A stretch of DNA of 64,000 nucleotides from Bimuria novae-zelandiae CBS 107.79 (Eukaryota > Ascomycota > Dothideomycetes > Pleosporales > Didymosphaeriaceae): assembly GCA_010015655.1 (NCBI GenBank), contig ML976671.1:684533-748532 (forward strand), given 5' to 3'. The notes below the pieces were generated by a model. The model was not told the origin of the DNA and made no database searches. It worked only from the letters and a program-made list of their open reading frames with translations. Made by a program: the position numbers and the translations under genes. The first letter of the stretch is position 1. Every line of letters starts with the position of its first letter. This document shows, one piece after another, positions 45,428-56,725 of this stretch.

Positions 45428-46242
45428 ATGCCCGCACCAATACGGATTCTCACTCAAAGCCCGCCATGCAACCCCCCCGCAAGAACCCTCTGTGCCCGAC
45501 AATGACGGCGCTGATATCTTGGACATGACCGCCATTTCACCGCCCCTTCCTACGCACTAGGTCGTTCAAGATGTGTTTCCAACAGCCTGTGGAGTGCTCG
45601 TTGGAGAAAAAACGCTCACGAGCGCGAGGGGTGTACAAAATGCTACCCTAACACGGACGATTCCTCCTCCCCCACACCGTCTTTCTGCTCTCAAGAAGGC
45701 ATGGTCGGATGTTTATGTCCCGCTCGTCGATATAATGAAGCTGCAAGTCCGGATGAACACCAAATGCAAGGCTGTTCAAATCCGCTCTTCTGTGCACAAA
45801 ACCCCCGGCGCCTTGCAGAATGGGGAAGAGTTTGTCAGAGCCTTTGCCCTAGGTTTTCATATACAAGACGCCGTGGCGTTGCTTCGTCTTGACGACTTGT
45901 ATGTGGTCCATCTTAATCTGTTATGCACACTGGCGTCCAATATTGACCTATCACAGGTATATCCAAACTTTTGAGATACGCGATGTCAAAGCACTCCAAG
46001 GAGATCATTTGGCTCGCGCCATTGGTCGCATTGCAGGCACCAATGGCAGCACAAGACACGTTATGGAAAACCTTACAAAGGCTCGTATCGTGCTTTCAGG
46101 CCAAAATATTCATATATTGGGCGGTTTTGCTAATATACATGTAGCAAGGGAGACGGTTGTCAGCTTGATTCTTGAGGCACCAACGGGGAAGGTACAACGG
46201 GGACTGCAGAGTGCGCGCGCCAAAACGAGTTCCATGTCTTAG
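45428..46242 (+). pseudogene. PNO1: Decayed PNO1 (Rrp20) 40S-assembly factor gene
   Basis: Two exon-like pieces around a 58-bp intron (45899-45956, GTATGT...TCACAG) match the KH-domain protein Pno1, which binds pre-18S rRNA with Nob1 in 40S maturation. Landmarks are P-P-Q-E-P-S-V-P-D-N-D-G near 45478, P-P-P-P-H-R-L-S-A-L-K-K near 45670, L-R-L-D-D-L-Y at the exon junction, and I-G-R-I-A-G-T-N-G with I-H-I-L-G-G-F in the KH region. Damage includes a frameshift at the seven-C run (45472-45478), an in-frame TAG at 45558-45560 after P-T-H, loss of the basic residue in the G-K-D-G loop (G-T-N-G), and an abnormal C-terminus. It lies directly after the RPS9 relic. Confidence 0.82.
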
Positions 46243-46679
46243 TGTTTCGGTTTTTTCGAGGGAAGGAAAGGGCGATGTGTATTTCCGGTTTGCATAAAAG
46301 CGCAACCTGGTCTTTGCCAGGATATGTTAGGATGATTTATGGAAGCAAAATGCGACTAGCGGGCCGATATCTGACAGGTGCAAGTAAAGTTGCGCTCAGG
46401 AATCTCCTCATCCCACCCTCAAGCTTCCATATTATGCAAAAGTGATAGTAATACCCACGTCGTCGGCTTGTGTTTGTTGTTCCGGGCACGCGACGCGGGG
46501 CGTCATTGATAATTTTCTAAGCCCCGCCGACGTCATCGTTTTCAATTACCCATTTACAAAACCCATCTACGACAACACCGTATTTCCCCACGTCTATTCT
46601 CAATCCACAATCTACCAACCAACCAATTGATTTCTAGTCGAACAAATTTAAACTACGAAACCACCCAACTGTCATCAAA

Positions 46680-47292
46680 ATGTCCGCCCTCGACCCCTCC
46701 GGCCCATCGCAGCCCACCCTCAACCAAGCCTACACCACGCCCGGCAACCCCGCGACCAAAGACCCCACCGAACAAGCGCAATCCAATTCCAATGCCCTTG
46801 ATGACTCGAAACCCATAGACAAGCGTATCCCCCGCGAACAAGTTGCACAGGGCACAGAGGGACAACCGAAGGCCCCCGGTGGCGGCATCCACGGTGCACC
46901 TTCGGGCGAGGAGAGCAAGGGCTTATCGGAAGAGGATGTGGGTAGACACAAGGAGCTGGACGGGCAGCAGATGGCGATGCCAGGAGAAGGCAGGGTGGCT
47001 GAAGCGGTGAGCGGGAACGATAAGTTTGGCGCGGGAGGTGGAGGCAGTGAGCAGGATTTCGCCAGTGATTTAGATCGGTACTTTGAAGGATATGATATTG
47101 GATGAGAATGTGTGCTAACACGGTGGGTGTAGGAAGAAGGCTGAGCAGCAGGTGGCGAGAGACCAGATCAAGGGACAGAGGGAACACAATGTCGAGGTTG
47201 GCGGCGCGTTCGGCCAGAGCGGCGGACCTGCGAATCCGGTCGATAACCCGAAGTTGGGCGGCAATTACCCTAACACTGGCGTGAAGGACTGA
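46680..47292 (+). CDS. Small hydrophilic Gly/Gln-rich protein, function unknown
   Basis: Two exons (46680-47077 and 47133-47292) joined across a 55-bp intron (GTACTT...GTGTAG with GCTAAC) encode 185 residues; without splicing the frame stops after nine further codons. The protein is polar throughout, with no signal peptide or membrane segment. It is Pro/Ser/Gln-rich at the N-terminus, Gly-rich in the middle (G-A-G-G-G-G-S), and ends with a short basic/amphipathic stretch (K-K-A-E-Q-Q-V-A-R-D-Q-I-K-G-Q-R) followed by Gly/Pro/Asn-rich sequence. I recognise no family. Clean splicing and codon usage like neighbouring genes support it being real. Confidence 0.7.
47078..47132 (+). other. Intron of the small hydrophilic protein gene
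   Basis: 55 bp, GTACTT...GTGTAG with GCTAAC; joins CG|G (Arg). Confidence 0.7.
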
Positions 47293-47556
47293 GGGCAGAG
47301 GAGGAAGACGCTTGACGACGATATCTAAGGAAAGGAATGGCGCAGGTCGAATAAGCGCATGGGAAGAGCGCTACCTAGGCTGGGAACTGCGAATGTATAC
47401 TACAGGCTCATGGCCCTGAAGGACTGATATACAAATTCCATATGTCAACAAATACTTCATGTAAATATGCTTATGTTTATGCTAACTACGACGCGAAAAC
47501 CGGACAACGTCCTACAAATACTCAAATATATACAATGCTCGTACCCAGCTTACGGT

Positions 47557-48501
47557 TCAAAAGACACTCGTCCGGTACGGGCGGCTCTCGAAAAGTCCCC
47601 TCGTGACCGGCACAACACCGGGCTGTGCTCCCAGGGTCTTTTCCAGAAGCCAACTGGTCGCTAGCACACCGATAAACGTGTATAACCAGAATGTCCTGGC
47701 CGTCCACAGCCTCCCAAACATTTTCAACAAACGATCTTGGGTCCACGCAAGCGCCAGCACAACCACACACACCACGCCTTTAATGTTCAGCTTGCCCACT
47801 CCCAATGCCCGTTCCGCCCCTGTGATGGCGGAACTAGCCTCCAAAAACGTCCCCGCAGCATGTGTAGCCGTCAAACCCCACAGAAGTGTGCTGGCCAGCA
47901 GCGCCTGAAGTAGCCCGAGCACACATCGTAATACCGTCCAGGACAGCGCCTGCACACCGGGCACCAGCTTCGCGTGCGGATCGTTAAGTCTGAGTGTAAC
48001 TGCGCTGCTGCCAAGCATGGCGACAACGCTTGTCCCGCTTTCCTCGTTTTCAGGTTGCTGGGCAGGTTCGGGTCCGACTGGGACGCGAAAAACTTGGTAC
48101 GCCTTGTACTCATCACAAGCCCTCACCGCATCATATTGCTTCTGCATGTACTCCCGCCTCGCGTACTCTCTTTGCTCCGCATCTTTCCCCTCCACAGTGT
48201 TCGCAAACGAGAAGAACGGGCGGCGCTTAGGTTCGGGGCGTGGCGGCGGCGGAACGCTCTTCGGCGCCACGAGTGAGCGCGAGAGGATGTGTGTGGGCGA
48301 GTAGACAGCGCGGACGTCGCAGGTAGAACCATTGTGTGGGCGCGTGGACCCGCCGAGCTTGAAGTCGAGGCTGGGCAGGGGGTAGCGGACGGGTGTACGC
48401 TGTGTGTATGGGGAAGGAGGGTCGTATTGCGTGCCGGGGTAGGCGGGGAAGAAGTAGACGCACGAGGGGCCACGGATGCCGGTTGGGGAGAGGGAGGTCA
48501 T
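47557..48501 (-). CDS. Predicted three-span membrane protein, function unknown
   Basis: An intronless 314-residue frame from the ATG at 48501. The frame extends 111 codons further upstream, but that part is a C/T-rich leader-like sequence, so I chose the downstream start M-T-S-L-S-P-T-G. Residues 1-185 are soluble and Pro/Tyr-rich with a charged helix (E-Q-R-E-Y-A-R-R-E-Y-M-Q-K-Q-Y) around 108-124. Hydrophobic spans lie at about 188-213, 238-254 and 268-287, suggesting a tail embedded in a membrane. No known domain recognised. It is convergent with the small protein gene at 46680. Confidence 0.65.
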   Translation of the reverse strand: MTSLSPTGIRGPSCVYFFPAYPGTQYDPPSPYTQRTPVRYPLPSLDFKLGGSTRPHNGSTCDVRAVYSPTHILSRSLVAPKSVPPPPRPEPKRRPFFSFANTVEGKDAEQREYARREYMQKQYDAVRACDEYKAYQVFRVPVGPEPAQQPENEESGTSVVAMLGSSAVTLRLNDPHAKLVPGVQALSWTVLRCVLGLLQALLASTLLWGLTATHAAGTFLEASSAITGAERALGVGKLNIKGVVCVVVLALAWTQDRLLKMFGRLWTARTFWLYTFIGVLATSWLLEKTLGAQPGVVPVTRGLFESRPYRTSVF

Positions 48502-50041
48502 TGTTTGAAATACCCAGTGTTTTGAGGCAATAAAAAGTAATGAAGGAGTGTAGATGAAGGAGTTGCATGAAAGACTGAAGATGCTAGAGAATGCGAAAAT
48601 ATGTATAAGGATGGAAGGGTGAGCGAGTGAGTGGGTGAGGTGTGTTGTGGAAGAGGGGTCGGGTGGCAGGCAATAGAACAAAGCGTGCCTTTGAGATGTT
48701 GGAGCGGCTATTGTTGGATCTGAGTCAAAGGGTGAGAATAGGACAAAGACTGGTAGCGAGAGGGCCTTTAAACAATGCTCTACTATCTTTAGACTTGGAG
48801 TTGATGTGATCTCAGGTATGGTTTGCTTGGTCATTCAGTGTCTGGAAAGGCTGGGAGCGAATTTGTAAAGTCTGAGGATGAAGAAGACACGATTCGTATC
48901 TGAACGCACCCAAAGCTTGTTAGTGTAGCTCTTGAGGATTTAGCTGGAATTATTTCTCGTTCAGTGGGATTGAAGAAGATGGAAGTGCCCCAGACAAGTG
49001 ATTCGTTCGCCGTCCTGTCGTTGTATTTGGGTAAAGTTGCTCAAGAAATGTGCGATTTACGGTTATAGGACAAGCATTTAAAACCAGTTTATGGCTTTAC
49101 TGTGAATGTGCGCTTTTTCGGTTCTTTAAAACGTGATTGCACGAACCTAGAAAGCACTTCAGTGTAGCTTGATTGATTCATTGGGTCTGGTGGTGTGTGT
49201 TGAAGTGTGTACCTATGTAAATCCTGAGTCTACAGGCGCCAAACTACCTAGGCCCAGGCTGATGGAATATAAGTCTTCTGTCAGTGTAATTGAGAAAACA
49301 AGGGCAGCACTTGAGTGCAGGTGCTAGAGCTGACTCCTATGCCCTATCCTACCCAGCCAACCTTCCATGGGTGAGAGAAACTGGTACATAAGGCCTCTCT
49401 AGGCTTCAAAACACGTGTTCCAAGGCAGCAGTGTGGCGGTGGTGGTTGTGATTTGACGACAAGTTGGTAGCGAAGGAGTTGAGGCCGATTATTACATTCA
49501 AATCCGTAGTGTCTGGGCATTTGCAAGCGGTAGGCAATACTGATCATGCGTTCCTCTGATCATGGTTCAGCGACTTGATTGGTGATGGCAACGTTCGGCT
49601 GAGTGAAGTTCAGGTAGCCGCAATCACGTGATTACGCGGTGGCCCGTGCTAAAGCTCGTCGCAGATTTCCAAAACTCTCGCCGCTCCCACTTGCGCGACT
49701 CTCCACATCTGCCTGCAATCAGCCTTGTCTTCGTTCCTGAGACGATAGCGAATTGCGGCGACACTCGTTCCGACACACGAATTATCGGGCGTTCACTATC
49801 TCACGAACCGATATTGCGCCCACGTCAAGGCCGGTTCAGCGCGCGCATTCGCAGGCTTCCCCCGAATCGAGTCAACCTCATAGCGGAGCGTTTAACTACG
49901 TTTTCCTCGGTAATAGAGCGATTTGTGCCCACCGCATCGCGACCTCATATGCGCGGTTATCGGTACCATTAGCCTCTATAATTATCCAGCGACACCTTAC
50001 CGCACCAACACTCGCGACCTGGTACTGTACCGGCACACATC
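48502..50041. other. Divergent intergenic region before BRR2
   Basis: 1.5 kb between the start codons of the membrane-protein gene and BRR2. The left 300 bp is the C/T-biased leader of the membrane-protein gene. No other gene seen. Confidence 0.5.
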
Positions 50042-53000
50042 ATGGCGGACCGTAACAAGGGCAACAAAGATGCGGGCCAGCAGAACAATCTGGCGCAGTT
50101 CAAATATGCGGCCATGTCCAATTTGGTCCTGCAGGCGGACCGCAGGTTTATGAGCCGCCGCCCCGACGAAGCCACCGGAGACCCAGAGTCGCTAGCCGGG
50201 CGCATAAATATCAAAGACATGGGAGGGAGGACAGCGCGCGATAATGCGCCCGTGCAGAAGAAGAAGCCAAAGGGCAACTTCGAAGTTGAGCGCGGCAGCA
50301 TAACTGAAGGTGGCGCCGTGCTGGAGCGCGAACAACGCAAGCGGAAGAGAGATGGCTCAGGCGGCTTTGGCGCAGGCAGTGTCGCCGAGTCGAATCTTGA
50401 TATCGAGGACCTTCGGTATAAGCCGCGAACGCAGGCAACGCGCGCAACTTTCGAGCTCATCACAACCATTGTGAGCAAGAATCTCGGAGATGTTGCTATG
50501 CATTTCGTCCGGAGTGCAGCCGATGCCGTCCTTGAGTTCCTGAAAGACGAGACCATGAAAGACTTCGACAAGAAGAAACAGATCGATGATCTGCTGGGGT
50601 CTTCCATGGGTGCAAAAGAGTTCAATGAGCTGGTCAACCTCGGCAAGAAGATCACGGACTACGATGCACAGGATGAAGACGAAGAGATGGGCGATGACGG
50701 TGCAGCTGGTGGTGGTCCCGACAATGATGAAACTCAAGGTGTCGCTGTCGTCTTTGACGAGGACGAGGATGACGAAGACGCCGCGCAGACCTTCGAAGTA
50801 CGCGACGAAGATACCAGTGACGAGGAAGACGAGGAGGAGAAGCCGGTTGAAGAGGTCGGTGGCGAGGACCGAGCAGAAGCAGATGGTGCGCTTGCTGGTG
50901 AAGAAGAGATGATTATCCAGACTGATGCAACTGCAATTGATGGCAAAGCGGACGGAGAGCGGATAATACCAGCCCACGAAATCGACGCTTTTTGGTTACA
51001 ACGCCAGATCGGTCAGGTTTACGAGGATGCGCATACCCAACAAGAGAAGACACAAGACGCTCTTAGTATCCTCTCAGGCATATCAGAAGATGGGGAAGAG
51101 AAGCCACTACGTGAGATCGAGAACGATCTCATGGAACTCTTCGACTATGAACACCATGAGCTCGTTGCGAAGCTTGTGCTTAATCGAGAGCGAGTGGTGT
51201 GGGTTACGCGGTGGCGCCGTGCCGCCGAGGACAACGCTGAACGAGCGGATGTTGAGAGGGAAATGAAGGCTGCAGGTCAGCAACAAATTCTTTCGGAACT
51301 GCGCGCTCGAGAAACTGGTTCAAAGGACGATGCATCTGGGCCCAAGAAAATGAATTTTGATTTGAAAAACATCAATCTTCCAGCCGCTTCGAAGGATGTT
51401 GAAATGGAGGACGCTGCAAGACCTGAAGGTGTTGTAGGTGGATTGCAACCATCTAGCCGATTGGTGAACCTAGACAACATCGTTTTCGACCAAGGCAATC
51501 ATCTCATGACGAACCCAAGCGTCAAGCTTCCCCAAGGCTCGACCCGACGTACATTCAAGGGGTACGAGGAGATCCATGTACCGGCACCAAAAGCAAAGCG
51601 CGACCCGAACGAGCCGCAGCTAAAGCCAACTTCCGACCTACCTGACTGGGCACGCGTTGGATTTGGAAGCTCGAAGTCGCTCAATCGCATTCAAACGAAG
51701 TGTTATCCTACTGCATTTGAAGATGACGGCAACATGCTCATTTGTGCCCCTACTGGATCTGGCAAAACCAATGTGGCTATGCTAACGATGCTCCGCGAGA
51801 TTGGGAAGCACCGTGATCCCCGCACGGGCGAAATCGCACTCGACGATTTCAAGATTATCTACATTGCTCCACTCAAGGCCCTTGTCCAAGAGCAAGTGGG
51901 CAACTTCGGCAAGCGTTTGGAACCTTACGGCATTCGTGTCTCGGAATTGACTGGTGATCGCCAGCTCACGAAGCAGCAGATTGCTGAGACTCAGGTCATC
52001 GTCACTACGCCGGAAAAGTACGACGTCATCACCCGCAAAGCTACGGATACTAGCTACATCAACTTGGTTCGTCTGATCTGTATAGATGAGATCCATCTTC
52101 TTCACGATGATCGTGGCCCGGTCATTGAGAGCATTGTCAGCAGGACCATACGTCGTACCGAACAGACTGGTGACCCTGTGCGTATTGTTGGTCTCAGTGC
52201 TACATTACCCAACTATAGGGACGTCGCTAGTTTCTTGCGCGTAGATCCAGACAAGGGTCTTTTCCATTTCGACGCAACGTTCCGACCTTGTCCGTTGAAG
52301 CAAGAATTCATTGGCGTTACAGACAAGAAGGCAATCAAACAACTAAAGACCATGAACGATGTGTGCTACACAAAGGTTCTTGAACAGGTTGGAGAGCACC
52401 GCAACCAGATGCTCATTTTCGTACATTCTCGAAAGGAGACCGCGAAGACAGGTAAATACATCCGTGACAAGGCCCTGGAGCTAGAAACCATAGGACAGAT
52501 CTTACGATCCGATAACGCCACCCGGGAAATCCTGCGCACAGAATCCGAATCTGTGACGAACGCTGACCTAAAGGACCTTCTACCCTATGGATTCGGTATA
52601 CATCACGCTGGTATGTCGCGTGACGACAGGACCACAGTAGAAGATCTGTTCTCGGACGGAGCTATCCAAGTTCTGATTTGCACGGCAACCCTCGCTTGGG
52701 GTGTCAACCTTCCAGCTCACACCGTCATTATCAAGGGCACACAGGTGTACTCTCCTGAAAAGGGCAGCTGGGTAGAGCTGAGTCCGCAAGACGTGCTACA
52801 GATGCTTGGCCGCGCTGGTCGTCCACAGTTCGATACATATGGTGAAGGTATCATCATTACAACCCAGGCAGAGATTCAGTACTACCTCTCATTGCTGAAC
52901 CAGCAATTGCCGATTGAATCCCAATTCATTAGCAAGCTAGCTGATAACCTCAATGCCGAGATTGTGTTGGGTAACGTTCGGACTCGCGACGAGGGGGTTG

Positions 53001-56000
53001 ACTGGCTTGGTTACACCTACCTCTTCGTCCGAATGCTCCGCTCCCCTGCACTGTATCGTGTTGGTCCGGAGTACGAGCATGACACAGTGCTAGAACAGCG
53101 GAGAGTTGATCTTATACACGCAGCCGCTCATGTTCTCGAGAAGGGCAATCTCGTGAAGTACGATAGGAAGTCTGGAGCTCTTCAACCCACAGAACTGGGT
53201 AGAATCGCTTCCCACTACTACATCAGTCACAATTCCATGGCTACCTACAACATGCACATCCAACCCGGAATCACCGCGATCGAACTCTTCCGCATCTTTG
53301 CTCTTAGCGAGGAATTCAAATACATTCCTGTGCGTCAAGATGAGAAGCTCGAGCTTGCAAAACTCCTCTTGAAAGTTCCTATCCCAGTCAAGGAAGGTGT
53401 CGAAGAACCTCAAGCGAAGATCAACGTCCTTTTACAAGCCTACATATCTCGCCTCAAACTGGAAGGTCTAGCGCTGATGGCTGATTTGGTCTATGTTACT
53501 CAGTCGGCTGGGCGTATCTTGCGTGCCATCTTCGAGATCTGTCTCAAGAAAGAGTGGTCTGGCGTGGCTAAGCTTGCACTTGATCTCTGCAAAATGGCTG
53601 AGAAGCGAATGTGGCCTACAATGACCCCTCTCCGCCAGTTCCCAGCTTGCCCTAGAGAGGTCATTGGTAAGGCAGAGCGAATCGACGTGCCTTGGTCGAA
53701 CTACTTTGGCCTTGACCCTCCAAGCATGGGCGAGCTTCTGGGGATGCCCAAGGCTGGGAAGATTGTGTGCAATCTTGTCAACAAATTCCCGCGCCTGGAG
53801 CTTGAAGCGACGCCACGACCCGTCACGAGATCTATGCTGCGCCTCGAGCTTACGATACGACCTATCTTCGAATGGGACGACCAGCTTCATGGTGCCTCTG
53901 AGGCCTTCTGGATCTTGGTGGAGGATTGCGACGGAGAACAAATCTTGTTCCACGATACCTTCATTCTACGAAAAGACTACGCCGAAGGAGAGGTCAATGA
54001 GCATCTGGTCGAGTTGACGGTGCCAATTGATGATCCGATGCCACCAAACTATTTCATCACTGTACTCTCCGATCGTTGGATGGGTTCTGAGACGAAATTG
54101 GCTGTTTCCTTCCAGAAGCTCATCATGCCGGGCAAGTTCCCTCCACACACTCCGGTGCTCGATCTTCAACCTTTACCAGTGTCTGCACTCAAGAAGAAAG
54201 AATACATGGCGTTGTATGAGGATATCGGTCGCTTCAACAAGGTGCAGACGCAAGTTTTCAATTCGCTCTACACCTCTGACGACAACGTTTTGGTCGGAGC
54301 TGCGGCAGGTATCGGAAAGACCTTTTGTGCCGAGTTTGCAATCCTACGCCATTGGTCAAGCGATAACGAAGGACGGATCGTCTACTTGGCGCCATTCCAG
54401 GAGCTTGTTGACAATCAATTCAAGAACTGGGAAGCCCGCCTGTCAGGTCTCGAAGGAGGCAAGGACATCGTGAAGCTTACTGGCGAGACAACGGCTGATT
54501 TGCGGGAGCTCGAAAGGGGCGATTTGATTCTTGCCACGCCATCCCAGTGGGACTCAATATCGCGCCAGTGGCAACGACGCAAGAACGTCCAGTCTGTTGC
54601 TCTGCTCATTGCAGATGACCTACACATGCTCGGAGGTGCAGGAGGCTACGTGTATGAGGTTGTGATTTCGCGCATGCAGGCCATGGCAGCTCAGCTTGAG
54701 TCTGGTATGCGCATTGTCGGCCTGAGCGTTTCGTTGTCTAATGCACGAGATGTTGGAGAGTGGATCGGGGCCACCAAGAACACGATTTATAACTTTAGCC
54801 CTGGTGTTCGAGCCATTCCTCTGGAATTGAAGATCCAGTCTTTCACCATCCCCCACTTCCCGTCACTGATGCTGGCGATGGCGAAACCGACCTACAAGGC
54901 GATCACTCAACTCTCTCCGGACAAGCCTGCCATGGTCTTTGTACCTAGCCGAAAACAGGCTCGCGCAACGGCAGTAGACCTACTTGCAGCTTGCGTTGCT
55001 GATGAGGACGAAGACCGGTTCCTTAATACCTTAGTGGAAGAGTTGGAGCCCATTCTCGCAAAGGTGAATGAACGAGCATTAGCTGAGTCGCTTACTCATG
55101 GAATTGGTTACTACCACGAAGCACTCAATTCGTTTGACAAGAGGGCCGTTTTGCATCTGTACAACGTAGGAGCCATACAAGTTCTCGTCGTTTCGCGAGA
55201 CTCTTGCTGGGAGATCGAGTGCACCGCTCATCTCGTCGTCGTCATGAACACACAGTTTTTTGAAGGGCGCGAGCATCGATACATCGACTATCCTATTAGC
55301 GAGCTGCTTCAAATGTTCGGCAAAGCCGGTAAGGTCAGTCAAGACAAGTCTGCGAAGGGAGTGCTCATGGTCCCTGCCGTCAAACGCGACTACTACAAGA
55401 AGTTCTTGAATGAGGCCCTACCAGTCGAGAGCTACTTACACGATTACCTGCACGATGCTTTCGTTGCTGAGATCAGTGCAAAGACCATCGAGTCTACTCA
55501 GGAAGCCGTCGACTGGTCAACGTACACCTACTTCTATCGCCGACTCCTGTCAAACCCAAGCTACTACAATCTACACGACACCTCCCACGAAGGTTTGAGC
55601 GCACATTTGTCAGAGTTGGTGGAACAAACGCTCAAGGAACTGGTCGACGCCCAGCTCATCGAACACGACGAGGAAGAAGACGCAATCACTCCTCTCAACC
55701 CGTGCATGATTGCTGCGTACTACAACATTTCCTTTATCACTATGCAGACGCTCATGATGTCGCTCAATGGTAAGACGAGCCTTAAGGGTGTCCTAGAGAT
55801 TATTACTGCGGCGACAGAGTTTGAAGACATTCAAATTCGACGCCACGAAGAGCACATCCTCGGCCGCATCTACGATCGGGTACCTTACAAAATGCAAGAT
55901 GTCAATTTCGAGACGCCCCATTTCAAGGCGTTCGTGCTGCTTCAGGCACACTTCTCGCGCATGCAACTCCCCATCGATCTCGCCAAAGACCAAGAAGTGG

Positions 56001-56725
56001 TTGTCAAGAAGGTTCTCAACATCTTGAGTACCAGTGTCGATGTTCTCTCCTCGGAAGCGCACCTCAACGCGCTCAGCGCAATGGAGCTTTCCCAAATGGT
56101 CGTCCAGGCTATGTGGCAGAAAGACTCTCCGCTCAAGCAGATCCCGTTCTTCGACGCCGATATCATCAAGGCCGCCCAGAAATTCGACATCAACGACGTC
56201 GACGGTTTCATCGACGCCATGGACCCAGACGAGAACCCCGACTACACAAAGCTCATCAAGGCTCTGGGCTTCGACGGCAAGCAGCTCAACGAAGCCGCCA
56301 AATTCACCAACGAGTACTATCCTAACTTGGAGCTCGAGCATGAGCTCATCGACCCTGATGAGATCGCTACCAACTCGCCTACGCACATTAAGGTGCGCGT
56401 TACAAGGAGTAATCTCGAGGACGATGAACAGCCGAAGACAGAGGTCCATGCGCCCTTCTACCCGGCGAAGAAGACAGAGAGCTACTGGCTTGTTGTGGGT
56501 GATCAGCGCGAGCACACATTGCTGGCGATCAAGAAGATCACGATTGGAAGGAAGGTGGAGACACAGCTGGAATTCACGCTCGAGAAGCCGGGCGAGCATG
56601 AACTGACGCTGTTCTTGGTCAGCGATAGCTATCTCGGTGTTGATCAGGCGCCGACGTTCACGTTGAATGCTGCGGAGGGCATGGAAGAAGACGACGAGGA
56701 GGAAGAAGAAGAAGAAGAGGAGTAG
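50042..56725 (+). CDS. BRR2: U5 snRNP helicase Brr2 (SNRNP200)
   Basis: An intronless frame of 2,227 residues, close to the size of Brr2 (about 2,140-2,160 in yeast and human). The N-terminal region carries acidic runs around residues 215-290. The first Ski2-type cassette has Walker A A-P-T-G-S-G-K-T at 569-576, D-E-I-H at 682-685, S-A-T-L-P-N-Y-R-D-V, and H-H-A-G-M / M-L-G-R-A-G-R-P motifs. The second cassette is degenerate as in all Brr2 proteins: G-A-A-A-G-I-G-K-T at 1419-1427, D-D-L-H at 1525-1528, S-V-S-L-S-N for S-A-T-L-A-N. Sec63/Ig-like units follow each cassette, and the protein ends in a Glu-rich tail. Brr2 unwinds U4/U6 during spliceosome activation. The gene appears fully intact. 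Confidence 0.98.
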   Translation: MADRNKGNKDAGQQNNLAQFKYAAMSNLVLQADRRFMSRRPDEATGDPESLAGRINIKDMGGRTARDNAPVQKKKPKGNFEVERGSITEGGAVLEREQRKRKRDGSGGFGAGSVAESNLDIEDLRYKPRTQATRATFELITTIVSKNLGDVAMHFVRSAADAVLEFLKDETMKDFDKKKQIDDLLGSSMGAKEFNELVNLGKKITDYDAQDEDEEMGDDGAAGGGPDNDETQGVAVVFDEDEDDEDAAQTFEVRDEDTSDEEDEEEKPVEEVGGEDRAEADGALAGEEEMIIQTDATAIDGKADGERIIPAHEIDAFWLQRQIGQVYEDAHTQQEKTQDALSILSGISEDGEEKPLREIENDLMELFDYEHHELVAKLVLNRERVVWVTRWRRAAEDNAERADVEREMKAAGQQQILSELRARETGSKDDASGPKKMNFDLKNINLPAASKDVEMEDAARPEGVVGGLQPSSRLVNLDNIVFDQGNHLMTNPSVKLPQGSTRRTFKGYEEIHVPAPKAKRDPNEPQLKPTSDLPDWARVGFGSSKSLNRIQTKCYPTAFEDDGNMLICAPTGSGKTNVAMLTMLREIGKHRDPRTGEIALDDFKIIYIAPLKALVQEQVGNFGKRLEPYGIRVSELTGDRQLTKQQIAETQVIVTTPEKYDVITRKATDTSYINLVRLICIDEIHLLHDDRGPVIESIVSRTIRRTEQTGDPVRIVGLSATLPNYRDVASFLRVDPDKGLFHFDATFRPCPLKQEFIGVTDKKAIKQLKTMNDVCYTKVLEQVGEHRNQMLIFVHSRKETAKTGKYIRDKALELETIGQILRSDNATREILRTESESVTNADLKDLLPYGFGIHHAGMSRDDRTTVEDLFSDGAIQVLICTATLAWGVNLPAHTVIIKGTQVYSPEKGSWVELSPQDVLQMLGRAGRPQFDTYGEGIIITTQAEIQYYLSLLNQQLPIESQFISKLADNLNAEIVLGNVRTRDEGVDWLGYTYLFVRMLRSPALYRVGPEYEHDTVLEQRRVDLIHAAAHVLEKGNLVKYDRKSGALQPTELGRIASHYYISHNSMATYNMHIQPGITAIELFRIFALSEEFKYIPVRQDEKLELAKLLLKVPIPVKEGVEEPQAKINVLLQAYISRLKLEGLALMADLVYVTQSAGRILRAIFEICLKKEWSGVAKLALDLCKMAEKRMWPTMTPLRQFPACPREVIGKAERIDVPWSNYFGLDPPSMGELLGMPKAGKIVCNLVNKFPRLELEATPRPVTRSMLRLELTIRPIFEWDDQLHGASEAFWILVEDCDGEQILFHDTFILRKDYAEGEVNEHLVELTVPIDDPMPPNYFITVLSDRWMGSETKLAVSFQKLIMPGKFPPHTPVLDLQPLPVSALKKKEYMALYEDIGRFNKVQTQVFNSLYTSDDNVLVGAAAGIGKTFCAEFAILRHWSSDNEGRIVYLAPFQELVDNQFKNWEARLSGLEGGKDIVKLTGETTADLRELERGDLILATPSQWDSISRQWQRRKNVQSVALLIADDLHMLGGAGGYVYEVVISRMQAMAAQLESGMRIVGLSVSLSNARDVGEWIGATKNTIYNFSPGVRAIPLELKIQSFTIPHFPSLMLAMAKPTYKAITQLSPDKPAMVFVPSRKQARATAVDLLAACVADEDEDRFLNTLVEELEPILAKVNERALAESLTHGIGYYHEALNSFDKRAVLHLYNVGAIQVLVVSRDSCWEIECTAHLVVVMNTQFFEGREHRYIDYPISELLQMFGKAGKVSQDKSAKGVLMVPAVKRDYYKKFLNEALPVESYLHDYLHDAFVAEISAKTIESTQEAVDWSTYTYFYRRLLSNPSYYNLHDTSHEGLSAHLSELVEQTLKELVDAQLIEHDEEEDAITPLNPCMIAAYYNISFITMQTLMMSLNGKTSLKGVLEIITAATEFEDIQIRRHEEHILGRIYDRVPYKMQDVNFETPHFKAFVLLQAHFSRMQLPIDLAKDQEVVVKKVLNILSTSVDVLSSEAHLNALSAMELSQMVVQAMWQKDSPLKQIPFFDADIIKAAQKFDINDVDGFIDAMDPDENPDYTKLIKALGFDGKQLNEAAKFTNEYYPNLELEHELIDPDEIATNSPTHIKVRVTRSNLEDDEQPKTEVHAPFYPAKKTESYWLVVGDQREHTLLAIKKITIGRKVETQLEFTLEKPGEHELTLFLVSDSYLGVDQAPTFTLNAAEGMEEDDEEEEEEEEE

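Noticed and set aside
48502..48834. 111-codon N-terminal extension of the three-span membrane protein
   Set aside because: C/T-rich leader-type sequence; low-complexity peptide.
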